From assembly GCF_034344865.1 (NCBI RefSeq), contig NZ_CP133774.1, positions 2,976,001 to 3,040,000 of the forward strand: a stretch of DNA of 64,000 nt, written 5' to 3'. Made by a program: the position numbers and the translations under genes. Source of the DNA: Pseudomonas sp. 10S4. Its GTDB lineage: Bacteria; Pseudomonadota; Gammaproteobacteria; Pseudomonadales; Pseudomonadaceae. How positions within the stretch are numbered: position 1 is the first letter of the stretch; each line of letters opens with the position of its first letter. The notes beneath the pieces are model-generated. The model was not told the origin of the DNA and ran no database searches. It saw nothing but the letters and a program-made list of their open reading frames with translations. Positions 55,925 to 64,000 of this stretch are shown here, piece after piece.

Positions 55925-57319
55925 ATGGATGATCACGGACGTAGTTCTTCCTCCAACCAGCCAATCCTTTATGTACTCGATACCAACGTACTGATTCACG
56001 ATCCAAACGCCCTGCTTAACTTCGAAGAACACCACGTTGCGATCCCGATGACCGTGCTTGAAGAGCTGGACAAGCTCAAGAGCGGGCATCACAGCGTTGC
56101 GGCCGAATGCCGTCAGGCAATTCGCCTGATCGACAAGACCTTGGGCGATGCCAGCCCCGAGGATGTCGAGCTCGGTGTGCCGATCCAGCGCGGCAAGAGT
56201 GGGCCCAAGGGTTTGCTGTCAATTCTGATGAGCAAGCGCGCTGAGCCGAACATCATTCTGCCCGAGCACCTGAACGACAACATCATCATCAACCAGTTGA
56301 TTGACCTGCACGCGCGCGAACCCAAGCTGCCTGTGGTGCTGGTCACCAAAGACATCAACATGCGCCTCAAGGCCCGGGCCTGCGGGATTGCGGCCGAGGA
56401 CTACAGCACCGATCAACTGGTTGACGACGTATCGCTGCTGCCCAATGGTTACCACAACATGACCGGCTCCTTTTGGGACCTCGTGAGCAAGGTCGAGACC
56501 CGTCAGGATCATGGACGCACCTGGCACCAGGTGAAGCTGATCGACAACCTGCCGGCCGTGCACATCAATGAATTCATCATCGACGAACAAGGGTTTGTCG
56601 GCTGGATCAAGGAGATTGAAGAAGACCGTCTGCTGATTCTCGACCTGCATCAGGAACCCCTATTGCACCAGGAGGCCTGGGGCCTGAAACCGCGCGACAT
56701 CTATCAAAGCCTGGCGCTGTACGCCTTGCTCGATCCGGATATCCATCTGGTCAATCTATCCGGCGCGGCCGGTTCCGGTAAAACCATCCTGGCTCTGGCC
56801 GCTGCGATCGAGCAGACCATGGTCAGCAAACGCTATCGCCGGATCATCGCCACCCGCAGCGTGCAGGGCCTGGACCAGGAGATCGGTTTCCTGCCCGGCA
56901 CCGAAGCGGAAAAAATGGAGCCTTGGCTGGGCGCCATCACCGACAACCTCGAAGCCTTGCACATGGATGACGAAAACACCCATGGCAGCGTCGACTACAT
57001 CCTCAGCAAAGTGCCGTTGCAGTTCAAATCCCTCAACTACATTCGGGGCCGCAGCTTCCAGCAGAGTCTGATTTTGATCGATGAATGTCAGAACCTGACA
57101 CCGCACCAGATGAAAACCATCATCACCCGTGCCGGTGCCGGTTCCAAAGTGGTGTGCCTGGGCAACCTGGCACAGATCGACACCCCTTACCTGTCCGCGA
57201 CCAGCTCCGGGCTTACGTACCTGACTGAACGCTTCAAGGATTTCCCTAACGGTGTACACATCACCCTGCAAGGGGTGCCACGTTCGATCCTGGCCGAATA
57301 CGCCGAAACGCATTTGTAA
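55925..57319 (+). CDS. PIN-PhoH fusion ATPase (PhoH2-type)
   Basis: A 464-residue protein with an N-terminal PIN ribonuclease domain (YVLDTNVLIHDPNALLNFEEHHVAIPMTVLEELDKLK, then LVTKDINMRLKARACGI supplying further acidic residues) and a C-terminal PhoH ATPase domain with Walker A GAAGSGKT (about residues 279-286) and Walker B LILIDECQNLTPHQMKTIITRAGAGSKVVCLGN. This is the PhoH2 architecture, reported as an RNA helicase/RNase elsewhere. A terminator follows directly. Confidence 0.9.
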   Translation: MDDHGRSSSSNQPILYVLDTNVLIHDPNALLNFEEHHVAIPMTVLEELDKLKSGHHSVAAECRQAIRLIDKTLGDASPEDVELGVPIQRGKSGPKGLLSILMSKRAEPNIILPEHLNDNIIINQLIDLHAREPKLPVVLVTKDINMRLKARACGIAAEDYSTDQLVDDVSLLPNGYHNMTGSFWDLVSKVETRQDHGRTWHQVKLIDNLPAVHINEFIIDEQGFVGWIKEIEEDRLLILDLHQEPLLHQEAWGLKPRDIYQSLALYALLDPDIHLVNLSGAAGSGKTILALAAAIEQTMVSKRYRRIIATRSVQGLDQEIGFLPGTEAEKMEPWLGAITDNLEALHMDDENTHGSVDYILSKVPLQFKSLNYIRGRSFQQSLILIDECQNLTPHQMKTIITRAGAGSKVVCLGNLAQIDTPYLSATSSGLTYLTERFKDFPNGVHITLQGVPRSILAEYAETHL

Positions 57320-57332
57320 CCGCTTCACCCGA

Positions 57333-57366
57333 ACCGGGCGGCCTTCACGGGTCGCCCGGTTTTTTG
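57333..57366 (+). terminator. Intrinsic terminator after phoH
   Basis: ACCGGGCGGCC-TTCAC-GGGTCGCCCGGT is followed by TTTTTT. Confidence 0.9.
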
Positions 57367-57385
57367 TGCCCGACACAAAACCCAA

Positions 57386-57476
57386 TGTGGGAGCGGGCTT
57401 GCTCGCGAAAGCGGTGTGTCAGTCACATTGATATTGGCTGACACGACGCCTTCGCGAGCAAGCCCGCTCCCACAGG
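57386..57476. repeat. REPIN between phoH and moaC
   Basis: An inverted pair of the GTGGGAGCGGGCTTGCTCGCGAA class, spaced by about 45 bases. Confidence 0.9.
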
Positions 57477-57559
57477 AGGATTGCGGTGGTCCAATAATCA
57501 AGCGTGCGAAAATTTGACCCGCAGGTTTACAATCGACGCTCCTGATCAGGAGTAACCCT

Positions 57560-58033
57560 GTGCTGACTCATCTCGATTCCCAAGGTCGCGCCAACATGGT
57601 CGACGTCACTGAAAAAGCCGTGACGTTCCGTGAAGCGACGGCCCAAGCGCTGGTGCGCATGCTGCCCGAAACCCTGCAAATGATCGTCAGCGGTGGTCAC
57701 CCAAAAGGTGATGTGTTCGCCGTGGCGCGCATTGCCGGCATTCAGGCGGCGAAGAAAACCAGCGACCTGATTCCCCTGTGCCATCCGTTGATGCTGACCG
57801 GCGTCAAGGTCGAACTCAGTGCCGAAGGCGACGACACCGTGCGCATCGTTGCGCGTTGCAAGTTGTCCGGGCAGACCGGCGTCGAGATGGAAGCCCTGAC
57901 CGCTGCCAGTGTCGCGGCACTGACCATCTATGACATGTGCAAGGCTGTGGACCGCGGCATGACCATTGAAAGCGTGCGGTTGCTGGAGAAGGTCGGCGGC
58001 AAGAGCGGCCATTTCCAGGCAGACCCGTCATGA
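57560..58033 (+). CDS. moaC: Cyclic pyranopterin monophosphate synthase MoaC
   Basis: A 157-residue enzyme completing the first step of molybdenum cofactor synthesis (with MoaA, not in the window). It has the [14 protein letters not shown] start region, [18 protein letters not shown] with catalytic Lys and His, [23 protein letters not shown] and ...[10 protein letters not shown]. The GTG start follows AGGAG. The stop overlaps the moaD start as ATGA. Confidence 0.97.
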   Translation: MLTHLDSQGRANMVDVTEKAVTFREATAQALVRMLPETLQMIVSGGHPKGDVFAVARIAGIQAAKKTSDLIPLCHPLMLTGVKVELSAEGDDTVRIVARCKLSGQTGVEMEALTAASVAALTIYDMCKAVDRGMTIESVRLLEKVGGKSGHFQADPS

Positions 58034-58272
58034 AGCTTACGGTGAAGTTTTTCGCCCGATACCGTGAAGCGCTGGGCGTGGACTTGGTCGAGGTTGAAGG
58101 CGATTTCGCCACGGTGGATGACGTGCGTGCGTTGCTGGTCCAGCGCGACGGTGCCGAGGTACTGAGCGAGCAAAACCTGATGTGCGCCCGCAACGAAGAC
58201 CTCTGTCAGCTCGACGAGCCGGTGGTCGAGGGTGATGAAGTGGCGTTCTTTCCGACCGTGACCGGGGGCTGA
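58030..58272 (+). CDS. moaD: Molybdopterin synthase sulfur-carrier subunit MoaD
   Basis: An 80-residue ubiquitin-like protein ending in the obligatory Gly-Gly (VTGG), which is thiocarboxylated and feeds sulfur to Moa[31 protein letters not shown] and [12 protein letters not shown] fit the family. It overlaps moaC and lies two bases before moaE. Confidence 0.95.
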   Translation: MKLTVKFFARYREALGVDLVEVEGDFATVDDVRALLVQRDGAEVLSEQNLMCARNEDLCQLDEPVVEGDEVAFFPTVTGG

Positions 58273-58274
58273 TC

Positions 58275-58727
58275 ATGGCGATTCGCGTGCAGTCCACGGC
58301 GTTCGATCCGGGCGCTGAAGTCAACGCCATGCACGCCGCCAATGTCGGCGTCGGCGCGGTGGTGAGTTTTGTCGGCTACGTGCGCGACTTCAATGACGGG
58401 CTCGACGTTGCCGGGATGTTTCTCGAGCACTATCCGGGCATGACCGAAAAGGCCTTGGGCAAAATTGCCGTCGAGGCCGAGCAGCGCTGGCCGCTGCTCA
58501 AGCTTGAAGTGCTGCACCGCATCGGCGCCCTGGAACCGGGTGAGCCGATCGTCTTCGTTGGAGCCGCCAGTGCCCATCGTCAGGCTGCATTCGATGCCTG
58601 CGCGTTCGTGATGGACTACCTGAAAACCCGCGCGCCATTCTGGAAGAAAGAAAACACCAGCGACGGCCCGCGTTGGGTGGAAGGGCGGGACAGCGATCAT
58701 GCGGCGGCGGATCGCTGGAAGAATTAA
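58275..58727 (+). CDS. moaE: Molybdopterin synthase catalytic subunit MoaE
   Basis: A 150-residue large subunit of molybdopterin synthase. It has GAVVSFVGYVRDFNDG, LEHYPGMTEKAL, VLHRIGALEPGEPIVFVGAASAHRQAAFDACAFVMDYLKTRAPFWKKE with the active-site Lys and Arg residues. It is the last gene of the moaCDE unit. A REP pair follows. Confidence 0.96.
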   Translation: MAIRVQSTAFDPGAEVNAMHAANVGVGAVVSFVGYVRDFNDGLDVAGMFLEHYPGMTEKALGKIAVEAEQRWPLLKLEVLHRIGALEPGEPIVFVGAASAHRQAAFDACAFVMDYLKTRAPFWKKENTSDGPRWVEGRDSDHAAADRWKN

Positions 58728-58762
58728 GCGGTCAGTTGTTTCTTTGTTGGCTGTCAGTCCGC

Positions 58763-58828
58763 CTTCGCGAGCAAGCCCGCTCCCACAGGGAAACGCATTC
58801 CAATGTGGGAGCGGGCTTGCTCGCGAAG
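58763..58828. repeat. REPIN after moaE
   Basis: A compact inverted pair of the CGCGAGCAAGCCCGCTCCCACA class, with only about 20 bases between arms. Confidence 0.9.
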
Positions 58829-58901
58829 AGGCCATCAGCAACCCCCAAATCCCCCAGGCTCACCTCCCGATCAAAGGCGCGGCCGATCTGAGCGCACCCG
58901 A

Positions 58902-58945
58902 TTGACGATTTATACATAAAAGTCCAGTATGGAATTATAAGTACA
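58902..58945 (+). promoter_or_regulatory. Promoter and candidate DauR operator of the binding-protein gene
   Basis: TTGACG (58902-58907) is followed by a palindrome TCCAGTATGGA at 58923-58933, sitting where the -10 box would be. The same AAAAGTCCAnnATGGA pattern occurs upstream of dauB, suggesting one shared repressor. Confidence 0.5.
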
Positions 58946-59018
58946 AAAAAGGCGTTTCCCCCGTTTCTGCTCTTTCTTCTGTCTTGCCAAACCAACAACA
59001 ACCCGCGAGAGAACGAAC

Positions 59019-59795
59019 ATGAAGAAATTCCCCCTCATCACCGGTGTGGCCCTGAGCCTGTTGGCGTGCAGCACTGTGTTCGCTGCCGAGAAAACCCTGC
59101 GCATCGGCATTGAAGCGGCGTATCCACCGTTCGCGTCCAAAACCGACAAAGGCGAAATCGTCGGTTTCGACTACGACATCGGCAATGCCCTGTGCGCGCA
59201 GATGAAGGTCAAGTGCACCTGGGTCGAGGGTGAATTCGACGGTCTGATTCCTTCCCTGAAGGTGAAGAAAATCGACATGGCGCTGTCGTCGATGACCATC
59301 AATGAAGACCGCAAGAAGTCCGTGGACTTCACCCACAAGTACTACTTCACTTCATCGCGCCTGGTGATGAAGGATGGCGCGGTGGTCGATGACCAGTACG
59401 CGAGCCTGAAGGGCAAGACTATTGGTGTGCAGCGCGCCACCACCACCGACCGTTACGCCACTGAGGTGTTCGAGCCGAAGGGCATTAACGTCAAGCGCTA
59501 CGGTAACAACGAAGAAATCTACATGGACCTGGCGGCCGGTCGTCTTGATGCGATTTTTGCCGACACCATCCCGCTGAGTGACTTCCTGTCGATGCCGCGT
59601 GGTAAAGGCTATGCGTTTGTCGGGCCGGAGTTGAAGGATCCGAAGTACGTGGGCGAAGGCGCCGGGATTGCGGTGCGCAAGGGTAATGCCGAGTTGGTCA
59701 GTGAGCTGAACACTGCCATCGATGGGATTCGCGCGAGTGGTGAATATCAGAAGATTTCTGACAAGTACTTCAAGTCCGATATCTACGGCGACTGA
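59019..59795 (+). CDS. Basic amino-acid ABC transporter substrate-binding protein
   Basis: A 258-residue periplasmic binding protein of the ArgT/HisJ class, with a signal peptide cut near VFAAEK. Ligand-site motifs include [63 protein letters not shown] and [14 protein letters not shown], with the ...[15 protein letters not shown] segment in the second lobe. No permease or ATPase genes are adjacent. Convergence with dauR and synteny with the P. aeruginosa dau locus suggest D-arginine or D-lysine binding (inference). Confidence 0.9.
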   Translation: MKKFPLITGVALSLLACSTVFAAEKTLRIGIEAAYPPFASKTDKGEIVGFDYDIGNALCAQMKVKCTWVEGEFDGLIPSLKVKKIDMALSSMTINEDRKKSVDFTHKYYFTSSRLVMKDGAVVDDQYASLKGKTIGVQRATTTDRYATEVFEPKGINVKRYGNNEEIYMDLAAGRLDAIFADTIPLSDFLSMPRGKGYAFVGPELKDPKYVGEGAGIAVRKGNAELVSELNTAIDGIRASGEYQKISDKYFKSDIYGD

Positions 59796-59803
59796 TCAGC
59801 CGG

Positions 59804-59868
59804 CTTCGCGAGCAAGCCCGCCCCCACAGGGAAATGCATTCCAATGTGGGCGCGGGCTTGCTCGCGAA
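59804..59868. repeat. REPIN between the binding-protein gene and dauR
   Basis: A compact inverted pair; one arm carries a G-to-C type variation (GTGGGCGCGGGC). It lies between two convergent genes. Confidence 0.88.
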
Positions 59869-59900
59869 GAGGCCCGATCAAACAACACACATCCAAATGC

Positions 59901-60526
59901 CTAACCCTTCAATTCCTTCAAATGCTTGTACACAGTCGCCCGCCCCATGTTCAGCACATTGGCCACATAGTTGGAGGCGCTTTTGCCCTTGAAAGCCCCT
60001 TCGGCGTGCAGCGCCAGTACCAGCTCGCGTTTGTGGTCGCGGCTCAGCACATTCAGGCTCAACTGACGTTCGCGTAGCCAGGCATGCAGGAAGGTGTTGA
60101 TCCGTTCCTGCCAGTCATCGCGAAACAGTGAGTCCGGTTGCGGAATCAACTTGGTCGGCGACAGGAACAAATCCAGCGCAGCCTTGGCATTCTCGAACAG
60201 CGAAATATTCAGATTGATGCACAGCACTGCCAGCGGATGACCTTCGCTGTCGCGCAGTACACTGCTGAGGCTGCGAATCTTCTGGCCATCCCAATTGAGT
60301 TTTTCGTACGGCCCGATGTTTCGTTCGCTGACATCCTCGCTGAGCATGTCCTCCAGCGCCGCGTCATCGCCGATTTCCCGTTTCGACAGGTTGTTGGCGA
60401 TGTAGTCGATTTTTGCGTGCGCAGATCGTGCAGTACGACCTCGGCGTGCGGAAAGAACAGGGTGGCGATCGCGTCGGCAATCGCCCGGTAGTTGTCCAGG
60501 GCCGGGTCTTTTTCGGGGGCGTTCAT
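59901..60526 (-). pseudogene. dauR: DauR-type D-arginine regulator, single frameshift
   Basis: A YheO-like PAS/helix-turn-helix regulator of about 208 residues split into two frames. The N-terminal part has DNYRAIADAIATLFFPHAEVVLHDL; the C-terminal part has SVLRDSEGHPLAVLCINLNISLFENA and the helix-turn-helix ASNYVANVLNMGRATVYKHLKELKG. The break is at A5 (T5 on plus, 60410-60414); adding one A restores LRTQKIDYIANNL. In P. aeruginosa DauR represses dauBAR until D-arginine or D-lysine is present. The ATG at 60526 has GGAG eight bases upstream. Confidence 0.87.
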
Positions 60527-60616
60527 ACAGGGAGCTCCAGGCAACGTCAGCGCCCTATCAAAAAGGGCGCTGGAAGTTTGCCGCAATCGCGTCGACACGT
60601 CACCCAAGTCCGAAAC

Positions 60617-61840
<1,224 letters not shown>

Positions 61841-62788
61841 TTAGCGGTTTAGTTGGTAGATCGCATTGGCCAGCGCGATGTCTTCCAGGCCCAGACCGAT
61901 GGAGCGGAAGAACACATGACGGTCATAGCCTGGGCGCAGGACCCTGTCGCTGAGCAGCTCGGGCAGGTCGCCAACAATCGCGCTTTTGTCCCAGCCATGT
62001 TGTTCGCCGGCTATCAGCATTTCACCGGCCGAGCCCGGGGTGGTCTGACGATAGTCGCAGAACACCTGCATGTCATTGAGGCTCTGGGGCGGTACTTCGT
62101 GGGCGCGGGGGGCGTTGGTGCTGATCGAGGTGATCAGCGCCGGTTTGGTCAGTGTCGACGGATCAATCACCGGGCCGGCGGAGGAGGTGCAGAGCATGAT
62201 CACATCGGCGTCATGAATGGCCGCTTCACGACTGTCGACCAGGGTCAGGCGCGAGTCGAGTCCTTTGAGTTGTGCCAAGGCTTCGGGAGCCAGTTCGTTC
62301 AGGCCGGGTGAGTACAGGCTAATGCTCTGCCAGTCGCGCAGGTCCTTGACGTAGTGCAAGTGCGCCTGGGCCACCTTGCCGCTGCCGATAATGGCCAGGC
62401 GTTGGGCCTTCAGCAGGGCGAGGGCATCGACCGCCACGGCCGTGGTCGCGGCGGTGCGGGCGGTGGTCAGCTCGGCGGCATCGCAAAGCATCAATGGTTG
62501 GCCGGTTTGCATCGACATCAACAACGTCCACGCCGTTACCAGTGGCCCTTGTTCGCGCACGATGTAAGGCGAAGTCTTGACCCCGTAGACCCCATCCTCT
62601 GCCAGCACGCCCAGGTAATTGATGAAGTCGCCGGCACCTTTAGGAAATTCCACGAGTTGCTGCGCCGGTTGTACGGCTTGCCCGGCGGCCAGGTCGCGGA
62701 ACAGCTTGCGCAGGATCTTCGGCACGTCGACCTGTGCCAATAGCTCGCAGGCCTGGGGTTGGGTGATCACATAAGGCGTACTGGGCAT
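61841..62788 (-). CDS. dauB: L-arginine-forming dehydrogenase DauB (ornithine cyclodeaminase family)
   Basis: A 315-residue NAD(P)H-dependent enzyme which, in P. aeruginosa, reduces 2-ketoarginine with ammonia to L-arginine, completing D-to-L arginine inversion with DauA. Family signs are DAAELTTARTAATTAVAVDALA and the Rossmann loop IIGSGKVAQAHLHYV, with ...ADVIMLCTSSAGPVID. The ATG at 62788 has GGAG six bases upstream; 13 further upstream codons are unlikely. Confidence 0.92.
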   Translation of the reverse strand: MPSTPYVITQPQACELLAQVDVPKILRKLFRDLAAGQAVQPAQQLVEFPKGAGDFINYLGVLAEDGVYGVKTSPYIVREQGPLVTAWTLLMSMQTGQPLMLCDAAELTTARTAATTAVAVDALALLKAQRLAIIGSGKVAQAHLHYVKDLRDWQSISLYSPGLNELAPEALAQLKGLDSRLTLVDSREAAIHDADVIMLCTSSAGPVIDPSTLTKPALITSISTNAPRAHEVPPQSLNDMQVFCDYRQTTPGSAGEMLIAGEQHGWDKSAIVGDLPELLSDRVLRPGYDRHVFFRSIGLGLEDIALANAIYQLNR

Positions 62789-62822
62789 GGTCGGCTCCGG
62801 GAGCGATAAGTAAACTAATTTG

Positions 62823-62833
62823 TCCATTATGGA
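62823..62833 (-). promoter_or_regulatory. Candidate DauR operator over the dauB promoter
   Basis: TCCATTATGGA is a perfect palindrome with a single central base, within GTCCATTATGGAC, 34 bases before dauB. It overlaps a CATAAT -10-like element. The same pattern lies over the binding-protein gene promoter. Confidence 0.55.
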
Positions 62834-62877
62834 CTTTTAGTCGTCTCGAGCAAGCTCCTGTTGAAAAAAGCCAGGCG

Positions 62878-62907
62878 AAAAAAAGCGCAGTCCGTTGCCG
62901 GCTGCGC
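62878..62907 (-). terminator. Intrinsic terminator after rhlB
   Basis: On the minus strand GCGCAG-CCGGCAACGGA-CTGCGC is followed by TTTTTTT, about 20 bases beyond the rhlB stop. Confidence 0.88.
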
Positions 62908-62927
62908 CTCTTTCACTACGTTCCGAT

Positions 62928-64000
62928 TTACGGACGTTTGCGCTCAACCGCCCGCAGTAGATGCGTCGGTGGCGTTTCACAGCTGATTTTTTTACCCAGC
63001 AACGCCTCGATGGACGGTAGCTGGTAGGAGTCGTCTTCACCGGCGAAGCTGATGGATACACCATCGGCACCCGCGCGACCGGTACGACCGATGCGGTGCA
63101 CGTAGTCGTCCGGGACTTCCGGAAGGGTAAAGTTGATCACGTGACTGATGCCGTCGATGTGGATGCCGCGACCGGCAACATCGGTGGCTACCAGTACGCG
63201 GATCTTGCCTTCGCGGAAACCTTCCAGGGTCTTGATCCGTTTGTGCTGTGGCACATCGCCCGACAGTTGCGCGGCGTTGACGCCGTCGCGCACCAGGCGT
63301 TCTTCGATGCGCCGCACTTCATCCTTGCGATTGGCGAAGACCATCACCCGCTCCCAACCGTTGTCGGTGACCAGGTTGTAGAGCAGCTTGTACTTGTCGG
63401 CACCGGCTACGGCGTAGATGTGTTGCTCGACGTTTTCGCTGGCCACGTTCTGCGCTTCGATCTCGACGATCGACGGTTCGGTGGTCCATTGCTTGGCCAG
63501 GTTCATCACGTCTTCGGTGAAGGTCGCGGAGAACAGCAGTGTCTGACGCTCGTTCTTCGGCGGGGTCTGGCGAATGATCTGACGCACTTGTGGGATGAAA
63601 CCCATGTCGAGCATCCGGTCGGCTTCGTCCAGGACCATGACTTCGACCATGTCCAGGTGCACGTCGCCGCGCTGGTTAAAGTCCAGCAGACGGCCCGGCG
63701 TAGCCACGAGGATGTCGCAGTGACGGGCTTCGAGGTGCTTGAGCTGCTTGTCGAAGTCCATGCCGCCAACAAACGTCATGACGTTGAGGCCGGTGTACTT
63801 GGTCAGGTCGGCGGCGTCCTTGGCGATCTGCACCACCAGTTCGCGGGTCGGCGCGATGATCAGCGCCCGCGGTTCACCCATGTAGCGTTCTTTGGGCGGC
63901 GGGGTTTCCAGCAGTTGCGTGATGATCGAAATCAGGAACGCGGCGGTTTTGCCGGTGCCGGTCTGGGCGCGACCGATGGCGTCTTTGCCGGCCAGGGTGA
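62928..64000 (-). CDS. rhlB: DEAD-box ATP-dependent RNA helicase RhlB (5' end outside window)
   Basis: The visible 357 residues cover nearly the whole helicase core, which begins before the window edge. From the edge inward there is AQTGTGKT (motif I), PTRELVVQI (Ia), [10 protein letters not shown] (Ib), [13 protein letters not shown] (II), LLFSATF (III), then [16 protein letters not shown] (V) and [10 protein letters not shown] (VI). The short C-terminal tail after motif VI ends in [11 protein letters not shown]. RhlB unwinds RNA in the degradosome; the N-terminal extension present in Pseudomonas RhlB is off the window. Confidence 0.9.
   Translation of the reverse strand, partial: TLAGKDAIGRAQTGTGKTAAFLISIITQLLETPPPKERYMGEPRALIIAPTRELVVQIAKDAADLTKYTGLNVMTFVGGMDFDKQLKHLEARHCDILVATPGRLLDFNQRGDVHLDMVEVMVLDEADRMLDMGFIPQVRQIIRQTPPKNERQTLLFSATFTEDVMNLAKQWTTEPSIVEIEAQNVASENVEQHIYAVAGADKYKLLYNLVTDNGWERVMVFANRKDEVRRIEERLVRDGVNAAQLSGDVPQHKRIKTLEGFREGKIRVLVATDVAGRGIHIDGISHVINFTLPEVPDDYVHRIGRTGRAGADGVSISFAGEDDSYQLPSIEALLGKKISCETPPTHLLRAVERKRP

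Overview
The window reads as a chromosomal segment of a Pseudomonas of the P. fluorescens group. Support comes from the high GC with strong third-position bias, the full alginate operon in its Pseudomonas order (algD-8-44-K-E-G-X-L-I-J-F-A), the dauBAR D-arginine locus next to an ABC binding-protein gene, a maiA/MFS pair, and many REP-type paired inverted repeats typical of this group. I see no tRNA, rRNA, CRISPR array, insertion sequence or prophage.

Layout. 1-5.7 kb: end of maiA and an aromatic-acid MFS transporter, a SirB1-type protein, a leucine dehydrogenase homologue lacking one catalytic lysine, SOS-controlled yebG, psiE and a DUF3509 gene. 5.9-9.7 kb: L-serine use (sdaA with a frameshifted serine transporter) and a divergent GcvA-like LysR regulator. 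9.9-14.9 kb: an HPF-like ribosome-associated protein, then a Fur-boxed sigma/anti-sigma/TonB-receptor surface-signalling locus. 15-19.3 kb: AraC regulator, EamA exporter, DUF2165 protein, 2-hydroxyacid dehydrogenase, and a small DUF6124 gene behind an elaborately paired leader. 19.6-25.9 kb: LysR regulator divergent from an OM lipoprotein/FUSC/DUF1656/HlyD efflux operon. 26-30.1 kb: two tandem Sel1-like lipoproteins, a DUF3592 protein, a frameshifted SDR and a small membrane protein. 30.2-35.7 kb: two tandem TccC/Rhs toxins with nearly identical shells and unrelated C-terminal tips. 35.8-52.5 kb: the alginate operon on the minus strand, with an ~800-bp AT-richer region upstream of algD. 53.3-58.7 kb: yaaA, a polysaccharide-deacetylase-like protein, a PhoH/PIN ATPase and moaCDE. 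58.9-62.8 kb: the D-arginine locus, where the binding-protein gene and dauB share a palindrome over their promoters. 62.9-64 kb: rhlB, cut by the window edge.

Two themes cut across the window. First, four genes (the serine transporter, the SDR, algK twice, dauR) are broken by five single-base indels, all at short homopolymers; three are one A short in a run of five. This looks more like residual sequencing error than gene decay. Second, REP/REPIN elements fill many intergenic gaps, and one sits in frame inside the signal-peptide region of algK.

The strongest candidates for something undescribed are the pseudoknot-like leader that appears to hide the ribosome-binding site of the DUF6124 gene, the putative Cys-His-Asp toxin tip of the first TccC protein, and the shared dauB/binding-protein operator.
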